Assembly (NCBI GenBank): GCA_937876495.1
Contig: CALEGL010000227.1
Span: 1-6,283 of the forward strand
Direction of reading: 5' to 3'
DNA: 6,283 bases
Origin: an uncultured Bifidobacterium sp.
GTDB lineage: Bacteria > Actinomycetota > Actinomycetes > Actinomycetales > Bifidobacteriaceae
Positions 5,862-6,283 of the stretch are shown in pieces (position 1 is the stretch's first letter; every line of letters begins with the position of its first letter). Under the pieces are notes generated by a model. The model worked only from the letters and a program-made list of their open reading frames with translations. It had not been told where the DNA came from and ran no database searches. The translations under genes were made by a program, and so were the position numbers.

Positions 5862-6283
5862 TCACGCCGCGGTTGTCGATGCGGCCCTCTCCCTGCAGGT
5901 CTGGCCGAGGCGACGCGACAGAGCCAACGGGTCGAGCAGGGAGTCGAGCCTGTCCGTGGGCAGGTCGGTGAGCTCCGCGGCGACCTCGCGCACGGTGCGT
6001 CCCGAACGCGTGGCCTCCTTGGCGATGGCGACCGACCGCTCGTATCCGATGACCGGGTTGAGGGCGGCCGCGATGGAGGGCGAGGCCTCGGCGTACCGCC
6101 GTCCGCGCTCCGTGTCGACGGTGATGCCGTCGACGCAGCGTTCGCGGAACATGTCCATCGCGTGGCCGAGCAGCTCCATGGCAGTGCGGATATGGTGGAT
6201 GACCATCGGTTCGAGGGCGTTGAGCTGCCGTTGGACCTCGGAGCTCGCCATGCCCCCCGTTGCGCCCATCACGATGACCATGA
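5862..6283 (-). CDS. Aspartase/fumarase superfamily C-terminal part, probably aspartate ammonia-lyase (cut by right edge)
   Basis: Aspartate ammonia-lyase deaminates L-aspartate to fumarate; class II fumarase is its close relative. About 140 C-terminal codons are visible, and the 5' end lies beyond the window. QRQLNALEPMV corresponds to the family's QLNVMEPVI helix of the central bundle. RERCVDGITVDTER and AALNPVIGYERSVAIAKEA followed by GRTVREVAAELTDLP match the small C-terminal domain. The CxxGIT form and LNPxIG resemble aspartase more than fumarase, whose counterpart reads C.xGIEPN and LNTHIGY. The decisive signature loop GSSxMPxKxN is outside the window, so substrate is unproven. The stretch just before QRQLN (GATGGMASSEV) departs from the usual consensus. 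The protein ends with RAASTTAA after the last conserved block, a short unstructured tail. The gene converges with parE across a 119-nt gap. Confidence 0.82.
   Translation of the reverse strand, partial: MVIVMGATGGMASSEVQRQLNALEPMVIHHIRTAMELLGHAMDMFRERCVDGITVDTERGRRYAEASPSIAAALNPVIGYERSVAIAKEATRSGRTVREVAAELTDLPTDRLDSLLDPLALSRRLGQTCRERAASTTAA

Overview
This is a GC-rich housekeeping segment of an actinobacterial chromosome, most likely from Bifidobacterium or a close relative within Bifidobacteriaceae. The basis is the high third-position GC and the gene content. The C-terminal 300 residues of the sigma factor closely resemble the bifidobacterial primary sigma factor as I remember it. The topoisomerase subunit has the EGDSALGTAK version of the TOPRIM motif seen in actinobacterial ParE-type proteins. 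No database search was possible, so the genus is an inference.

Layout: (1) 1-424, minus strand, holds the N-terminal part of a polyprenyl diphosphate synthase that runs off the left edge. (2) 425-578 is a short divergent intergenic region. (3) 579-1505, plus strand, is a DUF4192-type protein of unknown function with an Asp/Gly-rich N-terminus. (4) 1506-1770 is a structured intergenic region with a candidate terminator hairpin, an 18-nt tandem repeat, a 9-bp hairpin and a probable promoter. (5) 1771-3387, plus strand, is the primary sigma factor (sigA/rpoD), best started at a TTG codon. (6) 3388-3498 is a gap with two small inverted repeats. (7) 3499-5742, plus strand, is a type IIA topoisomerase subunit B, probably ParE. 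(8) 5743-5861 is a convergent gap dominated by a long hairpin. (9) 5862-6283, minus strand, is the C-terminal part of an aspartase/fumarase superfamily enzyme, probably aspartate ammonia-lyase, that runs off the right edge.

The genes do not form one pathway. SigA directs most transcription. ParE is the ATPase half of the decatenating topoisomerase. The two metabolic genes at the edges are both on the minus strand, facing away from DUF4192 at the left and converging on parE at the right.

I found no mobile element, CRISPR array, tRNA, rRNA or defence system, and no evidence for a new multi-gene system. The points most worth a second look are the structured region upstream of sigA, the acidic low-complexity expansions in three consecutive proteins (including a 9-nt coding tandem repeat in sigA), and the long hairpin between the convergent genes.
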